In this document: positions 1-6,840 of the stretch, one piece after another | How the letters are laid out: each line of letters starts with the position of its first letter | How positions within the stretch are numbered: position 1 is the stretch's first letter | NCBI GenBank assembly: GCA_009885355.1 | Contig: VFKW01000151.1 | Location: 1-13,812 of the forward strand | From: Candidatus Berkelbacteria bacterium | GTDB taxonomy: Bacteria; Patescibacteriota; UBA1384; VFKW01 | Direction: 5' to 3' | DNA length: 13,812 nucleotides | Notes under the pieces: generated by a model | What the model saw: the letters and a program-made list of their open reading frames with translations, nothing else | The model's database searches: none | What the model was told of the DNA's origin: nothing | Position numbers and translations under genes: made by a program

Positions 1-228
1 ATGGCCTTCTTTGTCATGATTGGATAGATCCATAAATTTTTTGACGCATTTTTCGATGATTTGGGCCTTGGCAAATACTTGATCTGTATCTGCATTTATG
101 AGTTCAACTTCGTCGCCGACAAGAACGTATTTATCAGGCCAGATGCGCCAAGTGTTATTTTTTTCACCGGAAATAATCTGATCTATGAGCTCGGGGCGAA
201 AATGGAGAACATTTACTTTTTCGGCCAT
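1..228 (-). CDS. ASCH-domain protein, C-terminus cut by window edge
   Basis: The reading frame is open for 76 codons from ATG 226-228 to the left edge, so the C-terminus is missing. An AGGAGG Shine-Dalgarno at 234-239 fixes the start. The protein begins MAEKVNVLHFRPELIDQI. The pattern H9-F-R-P, G21-E-K, T26-W-R, then G38-D-E-V and a final K-F-x-D-L...EGH resembles the ASCH fold (activating signal cointegrator homology), a PUA-like beta-barrel expected to bind RNA or nucleotides. It starts 28 nt after the lysS stop on the same strand with no terminator between, so it is probably co-transcribed with lysS. That suggests, without proving it, an RNA-related role. The family assignment is from pattern only, and the exact target is unknown. 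Confidence 0.75.
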   Translation of the reverse strand, partial: MAEKVNVLHFRPELIDQIISGEKNNTWRIWPDKYVLVGDEVELINADTDQVFAKAQIIEKCVKKFMDLSNHDKEGH

Positions 229-256
229 TTAGACCTCCTTTGGGTAAAATCGAAAA

Positions 257-1816
257 TTATTGATTAATTTCTTTTAATCTAGAAATGACGAATTCTTTAT
301 CCAATGATCCGAGGAACCAACCGGCCTGCGGGCCGGAATCTTTACATAGAAAAATTCGATACAAAGCAGTAAAGGCTTCTTTTGGATTGGCTGATAATTC
401 ATTTTTAACTTCATGGATTAATTTGTGAAGTTCCTGACCGTCCCATTTTTGGATAGGTTCGAGTTTTTTTAATAATTCTTGCAAAAACATTTTCTGAGAT
501 TCACTTAGTTCAACTTTCGGCATAGATTGTGAAACGGTAAATTTCATCTCATCTGGCGCAAACTTATCAAGCCATTCCCGAGCAGTTAAAATCCTTTGAT
601 TGATCTCTTTGATCTCTGTTTCGGTCAAATCAGAGCCTTTTTCTTCTTTGGCATATTCAAAGATATCAGCCCGAGGCATTTGAAGCATATTGGCAATTTT
701 GGAAAATCTCAAAGTATAATTTGGGAGCTCTTTTTCAATGCCTATCTCGGCGAAATAGAAGGCGCGGGCAGCATCAGAACTTGGATCTTCGTGATAAGCA
801 GCCAGAGCACGATCATAATTATCATAAAGAGTAAGAATCGTATCCCCTTCCGGATTGAAATCAGCGGTGCGACGGTGTTTGGTCTTGGTAAATAAAAATC
901 TTAAAATATTATGAGGTAAAAAATCATAAACATTTTTAGCAGTCGCGCCAACACCCCTTGAACTGCTCATTTTGGCGCCTGAGATTAAAATCCATTCATA
1001 GGGAATGTCATACGGAGGTTCTTGTTTGTAAATAGATCGGAAAATATGGTTGGCGATGTCTCTGGAGCCGCCTTTGGTGGCGTGGTCTTTTCCTTCACCC
1101 TCAATATCGTCCGGTGCAAAGATGTGCCACTTAGCCGGCCATTCGACTTTCCATGGCAACTTTGCATTTCCTCCAAAAGGAGAAATGGTTCCTTTATGGC
1201 CACAGCCTTCGGCCCATTCAACTAGATTTTCAAGGCATTCAAAAGCAACTTCTTTACCATCCCAACCGATGACTTTGGTAGTGCCGACTTTGCCGCATTT
1301 CGGACAAACGACATTGACCGGAGACCAATCATCATCTTTTTTGGACCCGGAAATATCAAAATAAATTTTTCTGATTTCGGCGGCATTATCAAGTGTAATT
1401 TTAATGGCCTCGTCAAATTTGCCCTCTTTATACATAGTAGAGGTTTTGACAAATTTTGGTTTATAACCCAAACCCTCAATTACAGTTTTGAATTCATCTG
1501 AATATTGAGCAGCGTAACTTTCAGATTTTCCATCAGGAGCAGGAATGTTACATAAAGGCATACCCATATATTGTTTAAAAGAAGCATCGATATAAACAGG
1601 CATTCCGTCCATCGGATCAAAGTCATCAAAACAGTACTGAAAGACAGCTTTTTTGCCCTTATCCCAAAGGGCATGACGAATAATCTCATGAAGAACTACA
1701 CCTCGAAGGGCACCAACATGAACATAGCCAGATGGTGTTTTTGAATCAGTGATTAAATATTGGTCTTTATTTCTTTTTTTAAGGATCTCTTCAATGATTT
1801 CATCTGCCCAGAACAT
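257..1816 (-). CDS. lysS: Class I lysyl-tRNA synthetase
   Basis: This 519-residue enzyme charges tRNA-Lys with lysine in the cytoplasm using ATP. It belongs to the class I (archaeal-type) LysRS, which is unrelated to the usual bacterial class II enzyme. The Rossmann signature HIGH appears as HVGA (residues 33-36, after TPSGY), and KMSKS appears as KMSSS (282-286, after ISGA). A zinc-binding set C171-x2-C174, C194 and C205 is inserted between them, and GKDH (242-245) precedes the KMSSS loop. The C-terminal half (about 300-519) is helical, as expected for the anticodon-binding region. Length is normal for the family. The ATG at 1814-1816 is preceded by GGGAG. The gene has its own promoter, is insulated from greA by a terminator, and is followed by the ASCH gene. 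Class I LysRS in bacteria is restricted to a few groups, including many candidate-phylum genomes. Confidence 0.96.
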   Translation of the reverse strand: MFWADEIIEEILKKRNKDQYLITDSKTPSGYVHVGALRGVVLHEIIRHALWDKGKKAVFQYCFDDFDPMDGMPVYIDASFKQYMGMPLCNIPAPDGKSESYAAQYSDEFKTVIEGLGYKPKFVKTSTMYKEGKFDEAIKITLDNAAEIRKIYFDISGSKKDDDWSPVNVVCPKCGKVGTTKVIGWDGKEVAFECLENLVEWAEGCGHKGTISPFGGNAKLPWKVEWPAKWHIFAPDDIEGEGKDHATKGGSRDIANHIFRSIYKQEPPYDIPYEWILISGAKMSSSRGVGATAKNVYDFLPHNILRFLFTKTKHRRTADFNPEGDTILTLYDNYDRALAAYHEDPSSDAARAFYFAEIGIEKELPNYTLRFSKIANMLQMPRADIFEYAKEEKGSDLTETEIKEINQRILTAREWLDKFAPDEMKFTVSQSMPKVELSESQKMFLQELLKKLEPIQKWDGQELHKLIHEVKNELSANPKEAFTALYRIFLCKDSGPQAGWFLGSLDKEFVISRLKEINQ

Positions 1817-1848
1817 AATGCTCCCTTCTCGGATAATTATTCATATTT

Positions 1849-1877
1849 ATTCTATCAGAAAAATGATCTATAAACAA
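1849..1877 (-). promoter_or_regulatory. Sigma70-type promoter of lysS
   Basis: Read on the minus strand, TTGTTT (1872-1877) and TAGAAT (1849-1854) are separated by exactly 17 bp. The -10 box matches consensus at 5 of 6 positions and the -35 box at 3 of 6. It sits between the greA terminator and the lysS Shine-Dalgarno, giving a leader of about 25 nt. Confidence 0.6.
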
Positions 1878-1880
1878 CCT

Positions 1881-1911
1881 AACAAAAAATCCCAATTTGG
1901 GATTTTTTGTT
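1881..1911. terminator. Symmetric intrinsic terminator after greA
   Basis: Two 15-nt complementary arms (1881-1895 and 1897-1911) form a stem with CCCAA/TTGGG at the top and A-tract/T-tract sides, so it has a U-run in either direction. It lies 27 nt past the greA stop and separates greA from lysS, which has its own promoter just beyond it. Confidence 0.85.
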
Positions 1912-1938
1912 TAAACGGTTAAAATAATATTTAACTTT

Positions 1939-2403
1939 TTATTTAATAGCAAGAACTTTGTATTCGACAGAGCCGTCTGGAGTTTGAATTGTGACTTTGG
2001 CACCTTTTTTACTCCCGATAAGAGCTTTGCCGACTGGGGACTCGGATGAGATCTTGCCGGAGACTGGATCTGATTCGGTCGGACCGACGATGAAATATGT
2101 TTCCTTATCGCCTTCAACTTCAACTTCGATAGTACTACCAAGCCCGATTATATCTGAACCCTTCGAACTGGCAACAATCTTGGCTTGCTTGATCATTAAT
2201 TCAAGTTCTTGAATGCGACCTTCGATAAAAGCTTGCTCATTTTTTGCATCATCATATTCACTATTTTCAGAAAGATCACCAAATTCTTTTGCAGTTTTAA
2301 TACGACCTATGACTTCTTTTCGGTCTTTTTCTTTTAAATTTTTCAATTCAGCTTTTAACTTTTCCAGACCCTCTTGGGTAAGGATGACTTCTTTATTTGG
2401 CAT
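1939..2403 (-). CDS. greA: Transcription elongation factor GreA
   Basis: The 154-residue protein has the full length and layout of GreA, which enters the RNA polymerase secondary channel and stimulates cleavage of backtracked RNA. Residues 8-78 form the N-terminal antiparallel coiled coil. Its tip carries GDLSENSEY (42-50), whose acidic pair D43 and E46 corresponds to the Mg-coordinating Asp and Glu of known GreA. Residues about 83-154 form the FKBP-like C-terminal domain, with the typical SPVGKALIG (122-130). The ATG at 2401-2403 is preceded by GGAGG. The gene is single, with a strong promoter upstream and a terminator after it. Nothing is unusual in the sequence. Confidence 0.97.
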   Translation of the reverse strand: MPNKEVILTQEGLEKLKAELKNLKEKDRKEVIGRIKTAKEFGDLSENSEYDDAKNEQAFIEGRIQELELMIKQAKIVASSKGSDIIGLGSTIEVEVEGDKETYFIVGPTESDPVSGKISSESPVGKALIGSKKGAKVTIQTPDGSVEYKVLAIK

Positions 2404-2471
2404 AATGCCTCCAAACTAAAAATTGTCCATAGCAGGAAAGGACAAATAATTAAAATCCAACGATCGCTCAT

Positions 2472-2500
2472 ATATTACCAATATCCAGATACTTTGTCAA
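2472..2500 (-). promoter_or_regulatory. Strong sigma70-type promoter of greA
   Basis: On the minus strand a perfect TTGACA (-35, positions 2495-2500) is followed after 17 bp by TAATAT (-10, 2472-2477). The transcript would start near 2465 and carry a leader of about 60 nt before the greA start. Confidence 0.7.
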
Positions 2501-2571
2501 GCGCTTATTTTAAACAATTATATATGGGAATGGTACTGAAAATATGGTTAAAATCATATTTTTATACCTTT

Positions 2572-2589
2572 TTTGTGATATTTCACAAA
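2572..2589. promoter_or_regulatory. Palindromic operator candidate over a -35 box
   Basis: The sequence TTTGTGATATTTCACAAA is a perfect 7-bp inverted repeat with a 4-nt centre. It contains the -35 hexamer of the plus-strand promoter, so a protein bound here would block RNA polymerase. A near copy (16 of 18 positions) lies at 8250-8267. The binding protein is unknown. The CdaR-like regulator in this window is one candidate by proximity and by its related palindrome. Confidence 0.5.
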
Positions 2590-2611
2590 TATATCGATAA
2601 TTACCTATAAT
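2582..2611 (+). promoter_or_regulatory. Promoter of the PhnN-like kinase / Nudix / kinase unit
   Basis: TTCACA (2582-2587, 5 of 6 to consensus) and a perfect TATAAT (2606-2611) are spaced by 18 bp. Transcription would start near 2618 and leave a leader of about 65 nt. No other good promoter is seen before the Nudix gene, so this one may serve the whole plus-strand unit. Confidence 0.65.
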
Positions 2612-2637
2612 TATTGTGCAAAATGATAGAACAATTT

Positions 2638-2663
2638 AACCTTATAAACCTTATAATAAGGTT
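2638..2663. repeat. Three AACCTTAT half-sites in the leader
   Basis: AACCTTAT occurs at 2638-2645 and again at 2647-2654 (9-nt period), and its reverse complement ATAAGGTT lies at 2656-2663. The last two make an 8-bp inverted repeat around base 2655. The block ends 10 nt before the Shine-Dalgarno, so it could be a protein operator or a small RNA hairpin affecting translation. Confidence 0.45.
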
Positions 2664-2684
2664 AGTACCCACGAGGTGGTGCAT

Positions 2685-3506
2685 ATGGAGGGGAACGTGT
2701 TGGTCAATGAAAAGCTATGTAGTTCGGGGAAGGTAGACATCATAGGTCAGCCATCGCTTTGCTTTCCTGGTCTGGAGACTTTAGGGAGTAAAATTCTATC
2801 GGTAAATACGACTGGAATTTTACCGCCTTGGGAAGATCCCTTGGAGAGGGAAACTTATGCCCAATTAAGTTGGCAAACGAGGGAAAATTGGGGTAGAAGA
2901 ACATTACTTTATTGCGGACCCTCCGGGTCCGGAAAAGACGAATCTCTCGACGAGTATCTAGCTGGACAAAAATATGTTCCAGACGACCCATTTTGCTGCA
3001 GGCTTCCAATGACAACAACAAGAATGTTGAGGCCAGAGGAAGTTGACCGAGTGATTTCATCTAGAACCTTTTCGTTAGATGATACAAGATATTTCTTTGC
3101 AACAAAAGAAGAATTCTTGCAGATGAAGGAACTTAGGCTAATAATAGCCTGGAGGAAGAGAGAAACGGGAGAATACTATGGACTAATGCATCCCATTGCT
3201 AAAAAGATCTATGAAGATCCAAAAGCAATTGCGGTGATCACCTGCGGTCTTCGAACAAGCTGGCTAATCAAAGAGAGTCTTGGAGGCTTGCCGAAAATCA
3301 TTTTTATCTCGGCCAAAGACAAAGTCATTCGAGAAAGATACGAAGCAAGCGGGCGTCCAAAGAATGAAGAAAAGCTTAGATTAAAACTCAGGCTTTATCG
3401 AGAATGGGCACCAAAAATTGCGGATTACCTGATCGAGAACACCGACCAAGATCTGCTGGCTATCGATTTTGGTCGAATAGTGACCACGGTCAAGCAGGGG
3501 CTTTAA
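2685..3506 (+). CDS. Guanylate-kinase-fold P-loop kinase, PhnN-like
   Basis: The best start is ATG 2685, eight nt after GAGG. In-frame GTG codons at 2676 and 2679 lie inside that site. The product is 273 residues. About 72 N-terminal residues match nothing I recognise. A guanylate-kinase fold follows: Walker A GPSGSGKD (78-85), TTR...R (111-116), Y136-F-F then a KEEF helix, IIAW...GEYYG (153-166), and a lid-like segment RERYEASGRPKNEEKLRL. Against guanylate kinase, the GMP-binding Glu of the IEW motif is Ala155, the Ser after YYG is Leu167, and the Asp pair of the LDxD motif is lost (AVIT, 184-187). The GKD Walker A, the AW...YYG motif and the lid fit PhnN (ribose 1,5-bisphosphate to PRPP) better. 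No other phn gene is present. The kinase fold is well supported. The substrate is inference. Confidence 0.72.
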   Translation: MEGNVLVNEKLCSSGKVDIIGQPSLCFPGLETLGSKILSVNTTGILPPWEDPLERETYAQLSWQTRENWGRRTLLYCGPSGSGKDESLDEYLAGQKYVPDDPFCCRLPMTTTRMLRPEEVDRVISSRTFSLDDTRYFFATKEEFLQMKELRLIIAWRKRETGEYYGLMHPIAKKIYEDPKAIAVITCGLRTSWLIKESLGGLPKIIFISAKDKVIRERYEASGRPKNEEKLRLKLRLYREWAPKIADYLIENTDQDLLAIDFGRIVTTVKQGL

Positions 3507-3507
3507 C

Positions 3508-3527
3508 GGGGTGGTTTCGGCCACCCC
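3508..3527 (+). terminator. GC-rich hairpin after the PhnN-like gene, weak terminator
   Basis: GGGGTGG (3508-3514) pairs with CCACCCC (3521-3527) around a 6-nt loop, starting 1 nt past the stop codon. Only a short, interrupted T-run follows, so it may be a leaky terminator or a processing or stability hairpin. The Nudix start follows 22 nt later and no new promoter is seen between. Confidence 0.45.
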
Positions 3528-3549
3528 CAACCTTTCATAAGAGGATTAA

Positions 3550-4101
3550 ATGTTAAAACAATGTCCAAAATGCAATAGTTTAAATATAAATGAAATAATT
3601 GATAATAATCTGGTTTTTTTTCTGTGCCAGGACTGTCAAAATAAATCCGGATATATTAATTCTTATGATAATAAAATAGTTGTAAAAAAAACAAAAGACG
3701 GGATCAAGCATATAACAGCAGGAGCCATGATTGAGAAAGATGGAAAATATTTGCTGGCAAAAAGGCGTACATTCCCATATAGGTTTTCTTTTGCGGCCGG
3801 CCACTTGGAGTATGGCGAGACACCTTTGAACGCAATGAAACGGGAAGTGTTGGAAGAAGTCGGACTTGTTGTAAAAAAAGCGAAACTTGTTTTTCATGGC
3901 GATATAGTCGGTAATACATGCCGAAACGGAGCCTTTACACATGGATGGTATTTTTATAAAGTAGAAACAACAAATCAGCAAACGATAATTAATGATGAAT
4001 TTGAATTTATTAATTGGTATTCTCCAGAAGAAATGAAAACAATTGATTTGGGTTTTGCAACTCGATTTCTATTGAAAAAAACGGGAATTTTATATGAATA
4101 A
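3550..4101 (+). CDS. Zinc-ribbon Nudix hydrolase
   Basis: The protein has 183 residues. Residues 5-29 form a small zinc ribbon, C5-P-K-C8 and C26-Q-D-C29. Residues about 53-180 form a Nudix domain with an intact Nudix box at 84-106 (G-x5-E-x7-REVLEEVGL), including the metal-binding glutamates E99, E102 and E103. The family hydrolyses nucleoside diphosphates linked to another group, for example NADH, nucleotide sugars or damaged NTPs. The zinc ribbon before the Nudix fold recalls NudC-type NADH pyrophosphatases, but the protein is shorter and the substrate cannot be read from the sequence. The ATG follows AGAGG. Its last 8 nt overlap the start of the histidine kinase, so the two are almost certainly translated together. 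Confidence 0.9.
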   Translation: MLKQCPKCNSLNINEIIDNNLVFFLCQDCQNKSGYINSYDNKIVVKKTKDGIKHITAGAMIEKDGKYLLAKRRTFPYRFSFAAGHLEYGETPLNAMKREVLEEVGLVVKKAKLVFHGDIVGNTCRNGAFTHGWYFYKVETTNQQTIINDEFEFINWYSPEEMKTIDLGFATRFLLKKTGILYE

Positions 4102-6007
4102 AATTGAAGCGAATATGCTAACTCTACCTCTTTGGACGAAAAATTTATTGGACTTACCTAATAATCAACCGGTGCTGATCTTAAATGCCGATTATAGAAT
4201 AATTTATATTAATGATCCGGCCAAAAAAATATTTGAGATCACTAAATCAATAAATTACCAAGTCAGTTTTTTTGAGACGATTAAAAATGTTGATATTCAA
4301 GATATTTTAAAATATATAAAAGCTTCAAAAAAGGAAAGGTCTGCCCAGTATTTCATTAAAATAATTAAAAGTCGAAGTTTTACAGTAGCTCTAAATCCAT
4401 TTTTTGAAGGAAATATAACGGAAGGTTTTTCGCTGACTTTTAACGACACGACCATAGCTTTACAAAAAGAACGCGAGAATACCCTGCTTTATCAAGTTGC
4501 TAATAATCTGAATCAAAAATTACCAAAAGAAGATGTGCTGAAAAATTTACTTAGTAATATTATTTATACGATGGACTTGGACAATAGTTCAATCCACCTT
4601 TTAAATCAAGACGGTTTACAACTTCACAATGTAGAAAAGCCCTCAAAAATCAGTTTTGTTAAAAATAAAGGGGCAGTATGGCTTTCAATAAAGACGGCTC
4701 AACCTATTTGTATCCTAGACACTAAAAAAGATCGAAGGTATAAAACTACAAATAAAGATGAGGAATCAAAATCTATATTAGTTTTACCGCTTAAAAATAA
4801 AGAAAAAATCTTTGGAACGATATGCCTTGAGAAAGGGCCGGGACAATATTTTCCGGAGTCGGAAAGACAACTATTTCAGTCCGTTTCATCAAGAATCGCC
4901 AGTTTTTTGGAAAATGAAGAGCTTTTAAATGAACTTCGGTTCGAAAAAGAAAGATTAGCGGCAATTATCAGCCATAGCGCAGATGGGATGATTAGCTTGG
5001 ATATTGAAGGAAAAGTTAAATCCTGGAATAATGCAATGGAAAAATTAACTGGCTTTTCACAAGATAATACGATTGGAAAAAATATTGATCAATTTATCAA
5101 CCTGAAAAATAACAAATCATTTATTGAAATGATCCATAAATCGGCAAAATCAAAATTACAGGACAATCTATCGGAAGTGGAAATTGAAATTCACGACAGT
5201 GAGTCAAAATGGCTTAATATATATTACAATAAGCTGTTTGATGAGCAAAATACGAATGCAGAACTAGTGATACTCTTTATTGATGTATCAAAATATAAAG
5301 AGTTAGACATCCAAAAAAATGAATTTATCTCTATGACGGCTCATGAACTTCGAACTCCCCTGACGGCGATCAAGGGCTATATGAGCATGATTATCGATGG
5401 CGACGCCGGAGCTTTGAATGAAAAACAGGAAAAATATTTTTCGCGGTCGTATAATGCCACAGAAAGATTGGTTAATTTAGTAGAGGATCTTTTGAATTTC
5501 TTGCGCATAGAAGAAAATCGAGTGGTTTTTAAAATCAAACCGATAAATTTAAAACAACTCACTAAAGAAGTGATTATGGATTTATCGCAAAAATCATATA
5601 AAAAACAGATTAAACTGAAATTTTCAAGTACAATTAAAACTGATGTTCTAGTTATGGCTGATACTGATCGCACAAAACAGATTATGGGCAATTTAATTGA
5701 TAATGCTATTAAATATACTCCACATGGAGGCCAAATTCATGTTAAAATACGAAAAGAACAACAAGGTAAAAATAATTATCTTGTTACTGAGATTATTGAT
5801 AGCGGAGTTGGAATCCCAGCTAGCCAGATTGAGAATATATTTATTAAATTTCAAAGAATAAATAATCCACTCAGTAGCCAGTCGGGCGGGTATGGGCTTG
5901 GTTTATTTATTACGAAATCATTGGTCGAGCAACAAGGAGGTAAATTGTGGGTAAAAAGTACACCGGGCAAAGGAAGCGTGTTTTCATTTTCGCTACCGGC
6001 GAAATAG
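4094..6007 (+). CDS. Soluble PAS-GAF-PAS sensor histidine kinase
   Basis: The 637-residue protein has no signal peptide or membrane segment, so it senses inside the cell. The order is a divergent PAS domain (about 20-125), GAF (about 135-275), a second PAS (about 285-400, with ADGMISLD and WNNAMEKLTGF), HisKA, and a HATPase domain. The phosphoacceptor is H417 in MTAHELRTPL. The N box is N533-L-I-D-N537, G1 is DSGVGIP (569-575), and G2 is GGYGLGL (598-604). All catalytic parts are intact. It starts inside the Nudix gene (ATG at 4094, 8-nt overlap), so the two are translationally coupled. The likely partner is the receiver protein encoded 228 nt downstream. The ligand is unknown, but the coupling to a Nudix enzyme suggests a nucleotide or redox signal (inference). 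Confidence 0.95.
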   Translation: MNKIEANMLTLPLWTKNLLDLPNNQPVLILNADYRIIYINDPAKKIFEITKSINYQVSFFETIKNVDIQDILKYIKASKKERSAQYFIKIIKSRSFTVALNPFFEGNITEGFSLTFNDTTIALQKERENTLLYQVANNLNQKLPKEDVLKNLLSNIIYTMDLDNSSIHLLNQDGLQLHNVEKPSKISFVKNKGAVWLSIKTAQPICILDTKKDRRYKTTNKDEESKSILVLPLKNKEKIFGTICLEKGPGQYFPESERQLFQSVSSRIASFLENEELLNELRFEKERLAAIISHSADGMISLDIEGKVKSWNNAMEKLTGFSQDNTIGKNIDQFINLKNNKSFIEMIHKSAKSKLQDNLSEVEIEIHDSESKWLNIYYNKLFDEQNTNAELVILFIDVSKYKELDIQKNEFISMTAHELRTPLTAIKGYMSMIIDGDAGALNEKQEKYFSRSYNATERLVNLVEDLLNFLRIEENRVVFKIKPINLKQLTKEVIMDLSQKSYKKQIKLKFSSTIKTDVLVMADTDRTKQIMGNLIDNAIKYTPHGGQIHVKIRKEQQGKNNYLVTEIIDSGVGIPASQIENIFIKFQRINNPLSSQSGGYGLGLFITKSLVEQQGGKLWVKSTPGKGSVFSFSLPAK

Positions 6008-6014
6008 TAGTTAG

Positions 6015-6036
6015 CCCCAAAGGGGCCCCTTCGGGG
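6015..6036 (+). repeat. Twin C4/G4 hairpins after the kinase gene
   Basis: CCCC-AAA-GGGG (6015-6025) and CCCC-TTC-GGGG (6026-6036) stand side by side, 7 nt after the kinase stop codon. The two halves are also complementary to each other with one mismatch, giving one long stem. No T-run follows, so it is not a standard intrinsic terminator. It may slow polymerase or protect the transcript end. Confidence 0.6.
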
Positions 6037-6123
6037 TAGATGGTAGTCGGGAGTTAGGGGAGCGGCTGCGGCTAAATAGTAGCTTGTAGCTAGTAGTTAG
6101 TAGTTGGGGGGTAGCGGCTAAAT
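6037..6123. repeat. TAG-rich degenerate repeat block
   Basis: This stretch is made of repeated TAGT, TAGC and GTAGTT words interrupted by G-runs, with stops throughout. A 10-bp direct repeat GCGGCTAAAT (6068-6077 and 6114-6123) flanks its core. Similar blocks lie at 12411-12450, 13638-13672 and, inverted, 13749-13782. It does not look coding. Confidence 0.6.
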
Positions 6124-6129
6124 GAAAAC

Positions 6130-6157
6130 AGTATTAAGTATTAAGTATTAAGTATTA
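6130..6157. repeat. Heptamer tandem repeat, AGTATTA x4
   Basis: Four perfect copies of AGTATTA run head to tail. The unit length makes slippage possible. It lies 79 nt upstream of the response regulator start, where copy number could alter promoter or leader spacing. Confidence 0.85.
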
Positions 6158-6182
6158 TGGCTCTGACGAGCAAGATAAATCT

Positions 6183-6218
6183 CTCGACTTCGCCTGCCTG
6201 ACGGTAGGCAGGCTCGAG
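6183..6218 (+). repeat. Palindrome upstream of the response regulator
   Basis: CTCGA and GCCTGCCT (6192-6199) pair with AGGCAGGC (6206-6213) and TCGAG around a GACGGT loop, with a 4-nt bulge on the left arm. That gives a 13-bp stem. It ends 7 nt before the Shine-Dalgarno (AAAGGA, 6225-6230) of the next gene. GC-rich palindromes of this type are common dispersed intergenic elements in candidate-phylum genomes, in my recollection. Here it may affect expression of the receiver gene. Confidence 0.7.
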
Positions 6219-6235
6219 ATAAAGAAAGGAATCAT

Positions 6236-6613
6236 ATGAAAAATGTAATTTTACTGGTCGAGGACGACCAAATCTTATCGGAAATGTATAAGGAAAAATT
6301 GGAGCTGGAAGGCTATAAAGTATTGTTAGCCGAAGATGGTAAAGCGGCTTTAAAAAAAGCCAAAAAGCAACCAGATCTTATATTGTTGGATATTATGATG
6401 CCGGAAATGAATGGTTTTGAGGTCCTGAAGGCACTAAAACAAGATATGGAGACAAAGAATCTGCCAGTAATTGTATTGACTAACCTCGGGAGCGAATCGG
6501 CTGATAAGGATAAAGATTTGGCAATGTCGATGGGAGCCCAGAGCTACTTGGTTAAAAGCTATCACACACCGGATGAGGTGATAAAAAAAGTCAAATCTAT
6601 AATCGGGGAATAG
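6236..6613 (+). CDS. Single-domain response regulator, CheY-like
   Basis: The 125-residue protein is one receiver domain and nothing else. Acidic-pocket residues E9, D10 and D11, phosphoacceptor D52 (LLDIMMP), T82 (VLTN) and K107 (YLVKS) are all present. With no DNA-binding or enzymatic output, it must act by protein contact, as part of a phosphorelay, or through polar or surface machinery. The likely phosphodonor is the upstream PAS-GAF-PAS kinase. The ATG follows AAAGGA by 5 nt. The 228-nt spacer before it is full of repeats and holds no clear promoter, so it may depend on read-through from the kinase gene. Confidence 0.93.
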   Translation: MKNVILLVEDDQILSEMYKEKLELEGYKVLLAEDGKAALKKAKKQPDLILLDIMMPEMNGFEVLKALKQDMETKNLPVIVLTNLGSESADKDKDLAMSMGAQSYLVKSYHTPDEVIKKVKSIIGE

Positions 6614-6790
6614 TAATTTTTGCCAATTATATATCAATAAGTTAAGCATTTTTTATAATTCTTATGGTGAATTAATGGTGAAAATAGGTTAAAAATGTAT
6701 AGCGGCCCATTCTTCCCTGGCCATATATTAGGCGAAATTTATAATAGAAACCTGGTATTTGGTTATATACAGTGGTCGGATGAGCCGTAA

Positions 6791-6826
6791 AAACAAAAAA
6801 CCCGCCGGAAGGCGGGTTTTTTGTTT
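6791..6826. terminator. Bidirectional intrinsic terminator
   Basis: Perfect 16-nt arms (6791-6806 and 6811-6826), GC-rich at the top with CCCGCC/GGCGGG, close a GGAA tetraloop, with A-run and T-run flanks. It lies between two convergent genes, the response regulator (plus) and the CdaR-like regulator (minus), and should stop transcription from both. The 177 nt between the regulator stop (6613) and this stem hold no clear gene. There are two TATAAT words (6654, 6740) without matching -35 boxes. Confidence 0.92.
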
Positions 6827-6840
6827 GAATAATATATACT

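Noticed and set aside
61..267. Plus-strand open frame of 68 codons at the left edge
   Set aside because: It lies antisense to the ASCH gene, whose start has a strong AGGAGG site, and has no ribosome site of its own.
596..1479. Several open frames antisense to or out of frame with lysS
   Set aside because: They are shadows of the well-supported class I LysRS frame and show no domain pattern.
2572..2589. CRP (cAMP receptor) site
   Set aside because: The half-sites TGTGA/TCACA are present, but the centre is 4 nt rather than the 6 nt of CRP sites, and no CRP is seen here.
2740..3060. Minus-strand open frame within the PhnN-like gene
   Set aside because: The plus-strand frame has a P-loop and family motifs, and the antisense frame has none.
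6654..6745. Small RNA gene between the response regulator and the terminator
   Set aside because: TATAAT words are present, but no -35 box lies at the right distance and no clear fold is seen. It is more likely the 3' leader of the response regulator transcript.
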